A stretch of DNA of 64,000 nt from Mycoplasmataceae bacterium (GCA_020024755.1 JAHHTH010000001.1:1-64000); one strand, 5' to 3'; counted from the first letter of the stretch, positions 49,643 through 59,054 are shown. Translations and numbers: made by a program. Notes: generated by a model not told the origin, from the letters alone.

Positions 49643-50560
49643 TTAATTCCTTTCGATGATATGAAGCTTGGCGCTTCTTGATCTGTTATTTTCTTCTAGT
49701 TCTTTTTCTGAAACTTGTTTTGCTTTAATTATTTTGTATGTAGGTTGCGATTGGATTGGCAAGTAAGAAGGAATATTTGAAGCAGTTGATTTTTTAATTT
49801 GTTGTTTTACCACTACATTTTCAAGAGAGTGGAAACTAATCACCACTAATCTTCCTTTGCTTGCAAGTAGATTTAAAGCATCACTTAAAGCTTTTTCAAT
49901 TTCACCAAATTCATCATTGACAGCTATTCTTAATGCTTGAAAGTAGACTCTTGCTGGATGTTTATCTCCATAAAGTTCTCATTTAGGTAAGGCACTTTTG
50001 ATTACATCTACTAATTGTAATGTAGTATCAATTGGATTAGATGCTCTACATTTAACAATTGCTTTAGCTACTACATAAGCATATTTTTCTGCACCATAGC
50101 TTTTGAAGATAGTAATTAATTTTTCAAGTTCATAATTATTTACTATATAATGAGCATCTAATTTTTGTCCTTGATCCATTCTCATATCAAGTCTAGCATC
50201 ATTGTGATAGCTGAATCCTCTGGTTGGATCATCAAGTTGCGGTGAACTAACACCTAAATCAAATAAGATTCCATCAACTTGGTTTATACCTTGTTCTTGT
50301 AAGATACTTCTTAGTTGGCTAAATGGAGCATGAATGGCTTTGAATCTTTTATCTTTAATGATAGAGTTTGTATATTCGATTGCAGTTATATCTCTATCAA
50401 TGCTGATTAAGGTTCCTGCATCATTAAGTTGTTCAAGGATTTTTTTAGAGTGTCCCGCTCTTCCTAATGTACAATCAACATAAATTCCATCTGGTTTTAT
50501 GTTTAAGGCTTCAATACTTTCATTTAATAAGACAGAGAAGTGTTCGTTGTAGCTATTCAT
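49643..50560 (-). CDS. rsmH: 16S rRNA (cytosine(1402)-N4)-methyltransferase
   Basis: 305 residues. SAM-dependent, formerly MraW. Seen: HFSVLLNESIEAL, YVDCTLGRAGHSKKIL (SAM loop), ILFDLGVSSPQLDDPTRGFS, LDMRMDQ, HPARVYFQALRIAVNDE, LVVISFHSLEN and the C-terminal NNRSRSAKLHIIE. Overlaps the end of mraZ by 8 bases. Modifies the same 16S nucleotide as RsmI. Confidence 0.97.
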
Positions 50561-50999
50561 CTATTTCAATACTTTCAACTAATTCTTCAAGTAATTTATC
50601 ACTATCAGCTTTAAATGTTTCATATGCTTGTTTATCTCATAATTCACATTTATCACCAACACCAATGATAACTACTTCTTTGGTAATGTTAGCTTCATTT
50701 AATAAATTAGTAGGTAGAAGAATTCTATTTGCTGAATCTATTTCAATATCTGAAGCATTAGCTAGCAACTGTCTTAACATGGTTCTAGTTTTAAGTTTTG
50801 TTTGTGATAATGTTAATAACTTTTGACTATAAGAATCAAAATCTGCAACTCTTCTAAGTTCTAGACATCCATCTAAACCTTTAGAAATGATCACAGTTTT
50901 AGTGTCTCCAAGTTGGCTTAAAACCTTACTTGGAATAGTAAGTCTATTTTTAGCGTCTAAATTATGGTTATAAGTTCCTAAAAACACACTTTCCCCCAC
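50553..50999 (-). CDS. mraZ: Transcriptional regulator MraZ
   Basis: 148 residues with a GTG start at 50999. Two SpoVT/AbrB-like halves: FLGTYNHNLDAKNRLTIPSK and ASDIEIDSANRILLPTNLL. MraZ binds direct repeats in front of its own operon and controls the division cluster. The start codon lies within these repeats (see the regulatory entry). The -10 TATAAT (51019-51014 on the minus strand) lies about 14 bases before GTG, so the mRNA leader is at most a few bases. Confidence 0.95.
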
Positions 51000-51019
51000 T
51001 TTATCACACTTATATTATA
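50985..51019 (-). promoter_or_regulatory. mraZ promoter with three MraZ-box-like repeats
   Basis: Reading the minus strand: TATAAT at 51019-51014, then TAAGTGTG at 51012-51005, AAAGTGGG at 51002-50995 and AAAGTGTG at 50992-50985, spaced exactly 10 bases. AAAGTG(T/G) repeats at this spacing are the known MraZ operator in mollicutes. The middle box contains the GTG start codon and the third lies in the coding region. Confidence 0.8.
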
Positions 51020-51265
51020 TATAAAGTCTTATTTTTGGTTATTTTTTTTTATAAAAAATGCAAAATTTTATTAAAAATAGGCAAAAAATGGCCTTTATAG
51101 GTGTTTTTCAATGGTGGGAGAAAATCCCAAAATATTATCAAAATCTATGATTTTTAGGTTTTAAGTGGTGTAATTTTCCTATTAATATAGTATATAAAGA
51201 AGGTTTTTAAACAGATTTGTGACTTGAGTGGTTAAAACAAATTAGGTTCTTATATAATATTTGGT

Positions 51266-51916
51266 ATGAGTGAAAATAAACAACGAGATCAATTAATAAA
51301 ACAATCTAGTGAATTCTTTGTAGGTTTAATGAAAAGAAACCTAGAAAAGCCTATTGAAGCAAGTCAAAGAGAAAATATAATAACTGAAATCAATAAAGAA
51401 ATCATTGAATACATTACTAAAACATTATTTACAAAGGAAATAGATTTAGATGTCACATTAGATGACGAATATATTGCTAATATAGCTTGATTAGCATATA
51501 GTTTGCACTCACAATTCTATTTAATGGTCATTCAAACATTAGTTAATTGTGAAGATAAAAATGACAAATCCTGAATGGAATTGGATCAAAATGATATTGA
51601 AACATTCTTAACAAAAATTAAAGATGCTAAAAATGATACATCTAATAGATGCTATAGATTTAGAGCAATATTCAGTGTAATGGAAACTATTGCTGCTGCT
51701 ATGCAAGATATTATATTGAATATGGGAGAGCAATTATTCAATAAAGAACATATAACCAAATGATTTAGTACAAGATTTATTGCTTGTGATGCCATTAAGG
51801 AATTTGATGATATCTTTAAAGATGAAAAATTGCTTCACTTAGTTATTAGTGGAGATCCAATGATATTTTTTATATTTAGTCAATTGATAGTGAGTATTGA
51901 TAAGAGATTGAAATAG
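51266..51916 (+). CDS. Helical orphan protein
   Basis: 216 residues beginning MSENKQRDQLIKQSSEFF. Mostly amphipathic helices, many Glu/Lys/Ile/Asp, no membrane span and no recognised motif; two TGA-Trp codons. TATAAT at 51253-51258 lies 7 bases before the ATG with no Shine-Dalgarno sequence, so it is probably leaderless. Divergent from mraZ; the 266 bases between hold AT-rich sequence with small inverted repeats but no further gene that I can see. Convergent with mutT, one base apart. Confidence 0.72.
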
Positions 51917-51917
51917 G

Positions 51918-52298
51918 TTATTTTAAGAGATTAGCTATTTCAATATCTGCTGGCACTCATTCTATTTCTTTTATTTCATTTTTATCTATTCATTTGACAT
52001 CACTATGAACATGTTTTACAACTTCTCCTGATTCAATAGAGCATTTATAAGTGTGCATTATTAAATGAAAAGATGGATAGTCATAATTAACTGTTAGAAG
52101 AAATTTGTCAACACTTATTTCCAATTCAAGTTCTTCTCTTATTTCTCTTTTCAAAGCCTCTTGGTGTGTTTCACCTTGTTCAATCTTACCTCCAGGAAAT
52201 TCTCATAAGCCTCTAAAATCACCATCAGTTCTTTGAGTTATGAATAATTTTCCTTGATTATCAAATATAGCTGCAGCTACAACTTCAATAGTTTTCAT
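51918..52298 (-). CDS. mutT: NUDIX hydrolase, MutT-like (8-oxo-dGTP-type)
   Basis: 126 residues. NUDIX box present: GGKIEQGETHQEALKREIRE followed by EL, fitting Gx5Ex7REUxEExGU apart from the last Gly. The flanks VVAAAIFDNQGKLFITQRTDG and LWEFPGG are typical of MutT-type proteins that hydrolyse oxidised nucleotides or related diphosphates. The ATG shares one base with the upstream gene's stop (TAATG). Exact substrate not determined by sequence. Confidence 0.9.
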
Positions 52299-54166
52299 TA
52301 ATGCTTCACCTTTCCATATGATTTTTTAAAATAGTCTCTAAGTTTTTCATCTTCAATATAGACATATGTTCCTTTTGTACCACGAGTTAAATTAACAAAT
52401 AGTCTATTGATAAAGTAAATTTTATTAAGTTTAATTTTTTCTTCTTTTTCTTTTTTGTCTTTAATAGATTTAGTTGATCAAACTTGAGATTTCATTTCTG
52501 TCATGTCAAGCTGACTGATATCTACATCTATTTGGTTATTTTTGTTTAAATAGAATAATCTTGGAACATGTACAAAAATATAATCAAACTCATTACCTTG
52601 AACAGTATTAAAGTATCCAATATATTGATAACCTTTTTTATCAAGAATAAAATTCATGTTTGTTGATAGATTGATAATTTCTTTTGTAGGTTTATTGTTC
52701 TTTTTATATTTATCTAATCAAATTCAATTAGGATTTCAAGTATATTTAGAACTTCCGATTACAACATTTGGATTTAAAGAATTAAGGTCTCATGTTTGTG
52801 TTCAAAATGATACAAGTCTAACATTATGACTATCATACATATCCTTATATTTTTGATTAAAAACTTTTTCATCTAGTACATCAAAGTCATAAAAGTTTGT
52901 ATAAAATAACTCTTGCCCATTATCTTCGTTATATAACATATGGTTAAGTCAATTAATATATGAAGTATCGCCACCATTTCTAAACTGTTCTTGAAGATCA
53001 AACTCAACAATATCATAGTTATTTTGACTTGCTAACTCTTTAAGTTGGTCTTTAGTGATACCTTTTTTATTTACTACTTGTTTGTTATCGATTAATGTAA
53101 CTGCAACTTTAGAAATATTTTTTAAGATTCTAGAATAGAAAATGTAAGCACTGTCTCTACCTGTTGCTTTATGTGCTTCATCAATAATCACATATTCGTA
53201 TTTTTTATCATACTTAGCTCCCATGATAAATTCTTCAGCAGCAAATTTATGATTCATCTTTTTAATAGCTTCTCTAAATTCTGGTCCAGGAATTATCATA
53301 TTGGATCTCATTCCTTTTGATCTAAGATAAATCATCATCTTAAGGGCAACAATGGTTTTTCCACTACCAGCACCTCCAGAAACAATAAATAATGTTCTCT
53401 TATTTTTTGATTGCAGATTTTCAATGAAATATTTAAATCTTTCATAAGCAACATTTTGGCTACCAAGTAATCTAATGCTTTCACATTCTCTTTCCATGTG
53501 TTCTTTAAAAGTTAAACTTGGTTTGTATGATAAGTCATTTAAAAATTCAACATCTTTATTATTAATTTCTCTTTCAAATTTAGTTAGAAGTTCTTGAACA
53601 AAATCATCTACATCATTTCTACAATATGCATTTGATAAACTTAAGATATCTTCAAATCTTCTATCATGCAAAACATTAGTAGAAGTTGGCTTATAATTGG
53701 GTAGATAAGAATAAGAATATAATTTAAATTCTTCTGAGATTTGACTATACATATTTTCTAAAATATATCTATAATCATTAGCTTCAGTTGAAGGGTGATT
53801 TTGTATACCATAAGAAAGGTGTGGATCTAACAAATTAGTCTCACCATATAAATCTATTTTACTTCATCCTTTTAATTCGATAATTGCAAGGTTTTTATTT
53901 CCTCTTTTATCTTTTCCAACAAGGATAACATCAATTCTTTTTCTCGAATCTCTAATAACAAATTCTAATAAGATAAATTGTTTATCTTTTTCTTCTAATT
54001 TTTCTAAATCTTTAGATACTGTTTTTAATGTATTTCAAGATAGTTCTTCTTTTGGTGAAGCTACTCAACCTCTCCTTTCAAGTAAACACTTTTTTATCAT
54101 TGCAACAATTTCATCATTATTGCAATCTCTAATAAAATCTTTAATTGTTTCTTTATAAATAATCAC
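52298..54166 (-). CDS. Nuclease-helicase fusion: PD-(D/E)xK domain plus DUF2075 ATPase
   Basis: 622 residues in code 4. The N-terminal region carries RKRIDVILVG...NLAIIELKGW (about residues 80-105), the D...ExK pattern of PD-(D/E)xK nucleases. The ATPase part has Walker A VSGGAGSGKTIVALK, Walker B VIIDEAHK, and the terminal LTRGTKGTYVYIEDEKLRDYF typical of DUF2075 (COG3410). Start GTG 54166 is the first plausible initiation codon after an in-frame TAG; GATAAT lies 7 bases upstream, again leaderless-like. Coupled by TAATG to mutT. DUF2075 proteins are found alone or in defence-type neighbourhoods; role unknown. Confidence 0.85.
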
Positions 54167-54271
54167 AACTCTGATTATCGCAGAAATCGCCTAAAATATT
54201 ACATATTTTATTAATAAAATCATTACATACCTCTAGATCTTGATAGAATCATTAATTGAATATAAGAGGTA

Positions 54272-54598
54272 ATGTATGTGTATACATGTAGAAGTTTTAG
54301 TGAGACAAATCAAGATGCTTCAAAATCAAATGAAAATATATCTAATATTAAAGAAATAGTTCAAGCATTGGAAGAGTTAGATGATGAAACTGAATATGGA
54401 GATTTCAGATACACTAGAAAGCAAGCACTTTATAATAAGAAACTAATAGTTGCTTTAAATAATCAATTAAAGCAACTCTCATCTAATTTAGAAGAAGTAA
54501 TAAAATTTGTAGAGGAAAATGAGGATGAGTTAAACTCTATTCATTTTGAACCTAATGTAAAAATATCTAATGCTAAATTAAAAGAATGATCTAAATAA
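54272..54598 (+). CDS. Small coiled-coil orphan
   Basis: 108 residues starting MYVYTCRSFSETNQDASK; highly charged, likely coiled coil in residues 25-95, one TGA-Trp near the C-terminus. AAGAGGT precedes the ATG at a normal distance. Convergent with the next minus-strand gene, one base apart, and divergent from the nuclease-helicase with ~100 bases between. No family recognised. Confidence 0.65.
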
Positions 54599-54599
54599 A

Positions 54600-55331
54600 T
54601 TATTTCTTGCCATTAATAACAGATTCAACCATTTTAGTGAAGTAATTTTCTACTTGGATTGTATTTGCACCTTTTCCAGAATATGTGAAATCTTTAAAGC
54701 TTAAATTAACTCTAGAACAAGTCTTGAAGAAGTCTAGAAAGATTTCATCAAATTGTGAAGCATTTAATAATGTAATAGCATATTGTAAGAAAGTATCATC
54801 ATCAACATCTACTTTATCATCTTCTGTACTTGATTGATTATAAATTCAAGATTTCTTAAACATATCTTGAAATAATGAAATATCTTCATATTCCGGTACA
54901 TGAAGTGTAGCATTAAATACTTTTAATAGGTTTTCTTCCTTGCAATATTTAATTAATATTTCTTTATCACCCATTGCATAGTTAGAAGCCTGTGCATCAA
55001 GTGCACCGATTTCGTGTAATGGTCTTCATCATTTAAAGAAATTTAGTTCATCTTGTGGATCAATCTTAACTGAATAGCAAGAAAGTAATTTTAATTTAAT
55101 ATGTTCAATAATAGCATTTATAAAATTGTATGCAGTATCCATAAAGCTTTCTGCATCTACACTATGTTTCTTCATTCATAAATCAGTTATTTCAATATTA
55201 AATACTTTTGGGAATTTATGTTTTAGTTCAAATTGAGAGTGACTAAAACGATTTAACATTGTAGTATTTCATTCAATCTTATCAATAACTTTTTGTACTT
55301 CTTGTTCTAATTCTTTTTCTGATTTCATCAT
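54600..55331 (-). CDS. Orphan acidic protein
   Basis: 243 residues (242 if the second of two tandem ATGs is used). Begins MMKSEKELEQEVQKVIDKIEW; helical, rich in Phe, Lys and Asp, with WWRPLHEIGALDAQASNYAMG as its most distinctive segment (in 20-residue reach of 55020). No membrane span, no motif I can assign. Its TGA-Trp codons all fall in plausible aromatic positions. Confidence 0.7.
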
Positions 55332-55426
55332 TTTACCTATTCATTTATCCTTAGTAGTTTGATTTAAACCATATTAATGATATATCATTCATAGGATAAA
55401 TGAATAAATAATATTAATGACAATTA

Positions 55427-55456
55427 AAAAGCACTAGTGGCTTTCTAGTGCTTTTA
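55427..55456 (-). terminator. Terminator of the four-span membrane protein gene
   Basis: A perfect 11-bp stem (55427-55437 with 55445-55455), with a T run on the minus strand. Confidence 0.8.
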
Positions 55457-55458
55457 GT

Positions 55459-56046
55459 TTATTTAGATTTAGTTTTAGACTTAGATGTAGATTTTGATTT
55501 AGGTTTAGTCTTTTGTACTAATACATCATCATCAACTTCTGGTTCTTGAGTCATTACTAAAGTTTGCATTGGTTGATTAAAAATAGGATCTGGTTCTATT
55601 GGACTGTATCCTTCCTTTTTTCATTTCTTATTGTGATGTACTAAGATAGAAAAAGTTACTATCATTAAAATTATAAATAATCATAGAATAGATCCAGCAG
55701 CTGCACCAATAGCAGGTGCTTGAGCTAATCCTGATGTAACAATTGAACCAACTGATGCTACTAAGAACATAATAGTAATAGGTTCCATCAATGGATGATA
55801 TTTTTCTTTTTTGTACTTTTGCTTATAGATAATAATTGAAGATACACATAAAACTCCAATATTACTTACTATCATAGCACCTGATGCTATTAGTGCATTT
55901 ATAGTAAGAAATGCATATGCCACTGGTGGTGGGTTAGTTTGAGATAAAGATACTGCAAGTATTAAACTCGTAATTAACACAAAGGCTATAGCAACAAATA
56001 CAAAACTAGAAAGTATTATTAATTGTTTAACTCTTTTTGCTTCCAT
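55459..56046 (-). CDS. Membrane protein with about four spans and a Lys/Ser tail
   Basis: 195 residues from ATG 56046, chosen because GGAGGA lies six bases upstream; ATG 56058 would add four residues and contains that Shine-Dalgarno sequence. Hydrophobic segments near residues 8-32, 40-68, 86-108 and 120-140, then a tail ending in alternating Lys/Ser/Thr. No family recognised. Divergent from the DUF368 gene (88-base gap). Confidence 0.72.
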
Positions 56047-56133
56047 AAATTCCTCCATCTATAATTATGCACTAAAACTGATTAGTTTTAAATATTCTAT
56101 ATTAAGAGCAAAAATGATATAATATTTCATATT

Positions 56134-57438
56134 ATGGCTAAAAAATCAAATAATAACAAAGGCAAGAATAATAATAAAAAACCTAATACTAATAATAATG
56201 AAGTAACTAAGCAACCTGTAAAAAAATCAAAGGCTGCTCAAGATATCTTAAATAAATATGGGTTAGCAGACGAACATAAACCTTCTGAAAAAGAAATAGA
56301 AACCCTTGAAGCTCAAAAATTAGAAGAAAAACAAAAAGGTAAGGTTGCATCATTAGCAGATGATATCGGATGACAAAAACCAGCAGTCCTATCAAGAAAT
56401 GCTTTATATGGTATTTTTATGGGGATGAGTGATGCTGTACCAGGATATAGTGGCGGAACTACATTAAACCTAATTGGTTTTTATCAAGAATTAGTTTCTA
56501 ATGTTAAATTAATCTTTAAACCAGATGTTAAGAAGTATTTTTGAAAGTATCTATTATGATTCTTGCCATTTGCAATTTGTTGAGCAGGAGTATTAGTTGG
56601 ATTCTTATACCTAGTTAATATGGCTGGAGAAGCAAATAAAGGTGTAGTTCTAGTATTCTTATTTGGATCATTTGCTTTATTTTCTATCCCACTATTCTAT
56701 TTAGCTAATAAAGATAAATTCATAGATAGAAAACTCTTGATGAATCAAACCAAAGAGAAAAAAGGATCGGCAATTCTCCATTGAGTTATTTTCTCAATAG
56801 CAGCTGCTTTAATGCTAACAATAGGTCTAGTTGCTAGATTTGTTCCTCAGATTTCAGTACAATCAGGAGAAGAATTAGTTACAGTAACAGGTGTAACTTT
56901 TGCAAAACCATGAGATGTTAAGGATCAATTTGATGCATTAACAAGTCCTGGAGGTAATCTAACTGGTGTTGTATTCTCAATGCTAATAGTTTCTATGGTA
57001 GCAGGATTTGTAGTTCTTATTCCAGGTATTAGTGGTGGATTAGTAATGTTTATGACAGGATATTACACTAAGGTATCAACTATTATTAGTCAAACACTAC
57101 ATGGTAATATGAATGGACTTCCACTTTTAATTACAGTTATCTGTGGTGCAATCTTAGGTTTAATTATTTCAGTTATTACAATTAATAGCTTATTAAAGAA
57201 ATTTGAAGAATACTTCTATTCAGCTTCATTAGGATTTGTCTTAATTGCACCAATTGCTATCTTTGCAGCCTTAAGTTCATATGATTATGGATTCTTAAAA
57301 GATGGTGCAACTCTTGGATTAAGTATTGGAATGATATTTGTAGCAATAGTAATTAATGGAATTATTTTTACAGTATTAAATGAAACCAAGAAGATCAACT
57401 TCCCAAAATTAAGAATGATTAATAAAGAAAAAAACTAA
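56134..57438 (+). CDS. DUF368 membrane protein (PopT-type polyprenyl-phosphate transporter)
   Basis: 434 residues. An N-terminal ~80-residue Lys/Asn/Glu-rich cytoplasmic extension precedes the membrane domain. The two DUF368 motifs are GMSDAVPGYSGGT (residues 97-109) and VLIPGISGG (about 294-302), with ~8 spans and inverted-repeat topology. DUF368 proteins have been shown to carry C55 polyprenyl phosphate back across the membrane. With uppS in the same window this implies a C55-lipid cycle in a wall-less cell. TATAAT at 56118-56123 lies 10 bases before the ATG. Confidence 0.88.
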
Positions 57439-57477
57439 AGAATCAGTTAAAAATTAATCTCCTTATATATTAATATA

Positions 57478-57551
57478 AGAAAACAAAGTCGTAGCTTAAA
57501 CTACGACTTTGCCTTGTTATACATAAAATTTGTAGGGAAACGAGCCCTAAC
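57478..57551 (-). ncRNA. Candidate small RNA (two hairpins, extended -10 promoter)
   Basis: On the minus strand TGGTATAAT (extended -10; TATAAT 57563-57558) is followed by ~74 bases without an ORF. They hold one hairpin with TAGGG/CCCTA arms (57533-57549) and a perfect 11-bp hairpin (57484-57494 with 57501-57511) ending in TTTGTTTTC. That is the build of a short RNA with its own terminator. Alternatively the second hairpin only terminates the DUF368 gene from the left. No match to 4.5S, 6S or tmRNA seen. Confidence 0.4.
57484..57511. terminator. Terminator hairpin downstream of the DUF368 gene
   Basis: Perfect 11-bp stem with a 6-base loop, 45 bases after the stop at 57438; the T tract is better on the minus strand. 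Confidence 0.65.
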
Positions 57552-57636
57552 ATATTAATTATACCACTAAAAATTGATAAAAACATAAGAGAAAAAAGTG
57601 CAAAAAATTATTGTGTTTTTTTAAAAATTTGTGTTT

Positions 57637-57655
57637 TATAATTAAGTTGAGGAGG
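57637..57655 (+). promoter_or_regulatory. Promoter and strong Shine-Dalgarno of the three-micro-ORF transcript
   Basis: TATAAT at 57637-57642 (TTGTGT at 57611 is a weak -35, 20 bases upstream), with GAGGAGG at 57649-57655 about 9 bases before the first ATG. The predicted mRNA starts within a few bases of the Shine-Dalgarno sequence. Confidence 0.5.
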
Positions 57656-57664
57656 TAAAGGAAG

Positions 57665-57754
57665 ATGAAAATAACTTCTATCAAACTAACTCAAAAATTA
57701 TTTAAACTTTATAAAGGACTAACGAACAATACAAATCAAGTCCGACTAGCCTAA
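57665..57754 (+). CDS. Micro-ORF 1, 29-residue cationic peptide
   Basis: Begins MKITSIKLTQKLFKLYKGL and is strongly basic, with Lys spaced to make an amphipathic helix. Preceded by one of the best Shine-Dalgarno sequences in the window. No TGA codon and no homologue I recognise. It could be a leader peptide, a membrane-active peptide or a small basic protein. Confidence 0.45.
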   Translation: MKITSIKLTQKLFKLYKGLTNNTNQVRLA

Positions 57755-57808
57755 AGATAAATAATAAGGCAAACATAAAGTTATAAATAGCAAGGGGAGG
57801 TAAACTCC

Positions 57809-57829
57809 ATGGTTCTGAAACGACGTTAG
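57809..57829 (+). CDS. Micro-ORF 2, six residues (MVLKRR)
   Basis: GGGGAGG at 57794-57800 lies 8 bases before the ATG; the same bases can pair with CTCC (57805-57808) immediately before the ATG, so this site may be switched by structure. The ORF ends in two Arg codons, CGA and CGT, which are otherwise uncommon in this window. Might be a regulatory leader rather than a product. Confidence 0.3.
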   Translation: MVLKRR

Positions 57830-57863
57830 ACATTTTAATAAATAACTAAAAGGAGCAATTCTT

Positions 57864-57902
57864 ATGTTAATGATTAAAATGCAAAAGAAACGGCACAGTT
57901 AA
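57864..57902 (+). CDS. Micro-ORF 3, 12 residues (MLMIKMQKKRHS)
   Basis: AAAAGGAG lies about 8 bases before ATG 57864. Basic C-terminus with CGG and CAC codons. Followed by a perfect 13-bp terminator at 57941-57974, which closes the same transcript as micro-ORFs 1 and 2. Confidence 0.35.
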   Translation: MLMIKMQKKRHS

Positions 57903-57940
57903 TTAAAACTTGCTGATTGATCAAAGAACAAAAATAATAT

Positions 57941-57975
57941 AAAAAAATCTAGATCCCTTTTTCTAGATTTTTTTG
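57941..57975 (+). terminator. Strong terminator of the micro-ORF transcript
   Basis: Perfect 13-bp stem (57941-57953 with 57962-57974), 8-base loop, ending in seven T. Confidence 0.85.
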
Positions 57976-58071
57976 CAGCCTTCTTGCTATTTTACTATTT
58001 TAATGGAAAGTTAAAATTCCCCACAAACAATCAACTATATCTAAAACAATAAATAGTATAATTAACTCATT

Positions 58072-58578
58072 ATGATAAACATTATTTTATTTCAACCAGA
58101 GATTCCAGAAAATACAGGTAATATTGCTAGAAGCTGTGTAGCTTTTAATGCAAGACTACATTTAATTAGACCTTATGGATTTATTATGTCTAATGCACAT
58201 TTAAAAAGAAGTGGTTGTGATTATTGAGATGATCTTGATTTACATCAATATGACTGCTTTGAAGAATTTTTAGAACAAAATAACCATCCTAATATTTTTA
58301 TCTACACTAGATATGGTGATAAAAGACCAAGTGACGTGAAATACTTTAATGATCCTAATCAAGATATCTGAATTATGTTTGGTAAAGAATCAACAGGTGT
58401 TCCAAAAGAAATTATGCAAAATTATCAAGATAATCTTATTAGAGTTCCAACAACTGATAAAGTTAGAAGTATTAATTTAAGTAATACAGTAGCTATAGCT
58501 CTATACGAAGTTATCCGTCAAAAGGATTATGAAGGTTTATGCAAGCTAGAACCACATAAGAAAGACTTTTGAAAATAA
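58072..58578 (+). CDS. trmL: tRNA (cytidine/uridine-34 2'-O)-methyltransferase TrmL
   Basis: 168 residues, SPOUT family. Seen: IILFQPEIPENTGNIARSC, LIRPYGF, IMFGKESTGVPKEI and VRSINLSNTVAIALYEVIRQ. Methylates the wobble base of tRNA-Leu in E. coli. TATAAT at 58057-58062 lies 9 bases before the ATG without Shine-Dalgarno, so it has its own leaderless promoter downstream of the micro-ORF terminator. Confidence 0.95.
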
Positions 58579-58608
58579 AAATAGTTGGCAATTGAACCAA
58601 CTATTTTT
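58577..58608 (+). terminator. Terminator of trmL
   Basis: A 12-bp perfect stem (58577-58588 with 58597-58608) overlapping the stop codon, ending in a T run. Confidence 0.85.
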
Positions 58609-58632
58609 ATTAACTATTTCTTTTTCATTCCA

Positions 58633-58824
58633 CTATTTGCAGTTTGAAAGAGCGTATACAATACCCCCAATTACTGGTGGCATGAATAATCCAAATGGAA
58701 TGTATCAAAGTCATGACTTTAAGTTGAATGTTTTAGTTAGTATATAAACAATACCACCTAATAAACATCCACCAAATAAAGCACATAAGAATCCACCAAG
58801 GTGGAATTTACCATCTTTAGCCAT
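58633..58824 (-). CDS. 63-residue two-span membrane protein
   Basis: Begins MAKDGKFHLGGFLCALFGG. Two glycine-rich hydrophobic helices (residues 9-29 and 40-58) are joined by a short basic loop, with TGA-Trp codons in the loop. It ends at a TAG. Tiny integral membrane protein of unknown role, facing trmL tail-to-tail; its upstream region borders the 23-bp repeats of the next gene. Confidence 0.6.
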
Positions 58825-58963
58825 AGTTTTTTTGTATCCTTCCTATTAATATTATATTAATAATATTACCATAACTGTAGGATTAATTAAACAATAAATT
58901 ATGCTATAAAAATGTGTTTTAGCTACAAAAGTCCTGATTTTAAACCAAAATTGACCTAAAACA

Positions 58964-59046
58964 GATATTTTGTGTATTTTCATATGGATATTTTGTGTAT
59001 TTTTATATGGATATTTTGTGTATTTTTGTATTCTTTATTATATAAT
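58964..59046 (+). promoter_or_regulatory. Three 17-bp direct repeats (period 23) forming the promoter of the AAA/DUF4143 gene
   Basis: Three identical copies of GATATTTTGTGTATTTT start at 58964, 58987 and 59010. The third copy supplies TTGTGT (59017-59022), 18 bases before TATAAT (59041-59046), and the ATG follows 8 bases later. The repeats therefore cover the -35 and upstream zone of a leaderless promoter, as operator or iteron sites do. Confidence 0.65.
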
Positions 59047-59054
59047 AATAAAAA

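Noticed and set aside
57640..57980. tmRNA or RNase P RNA in the non-coding stretch before trmL
   Set aside because: No tRNA-like ends, no T-loop GGTTCGA motif, no GAGGAAAGTCC core of RNase P RNA; the Shine-Dalgarno/ATG pattern fits micro-ORFs better.
58964..59026. CRISPR array
   Set aside because: Only three 17-bp AT-rich repeats with 6-bp gaps, no true spacers and no cas genes; promoter operators fit better.
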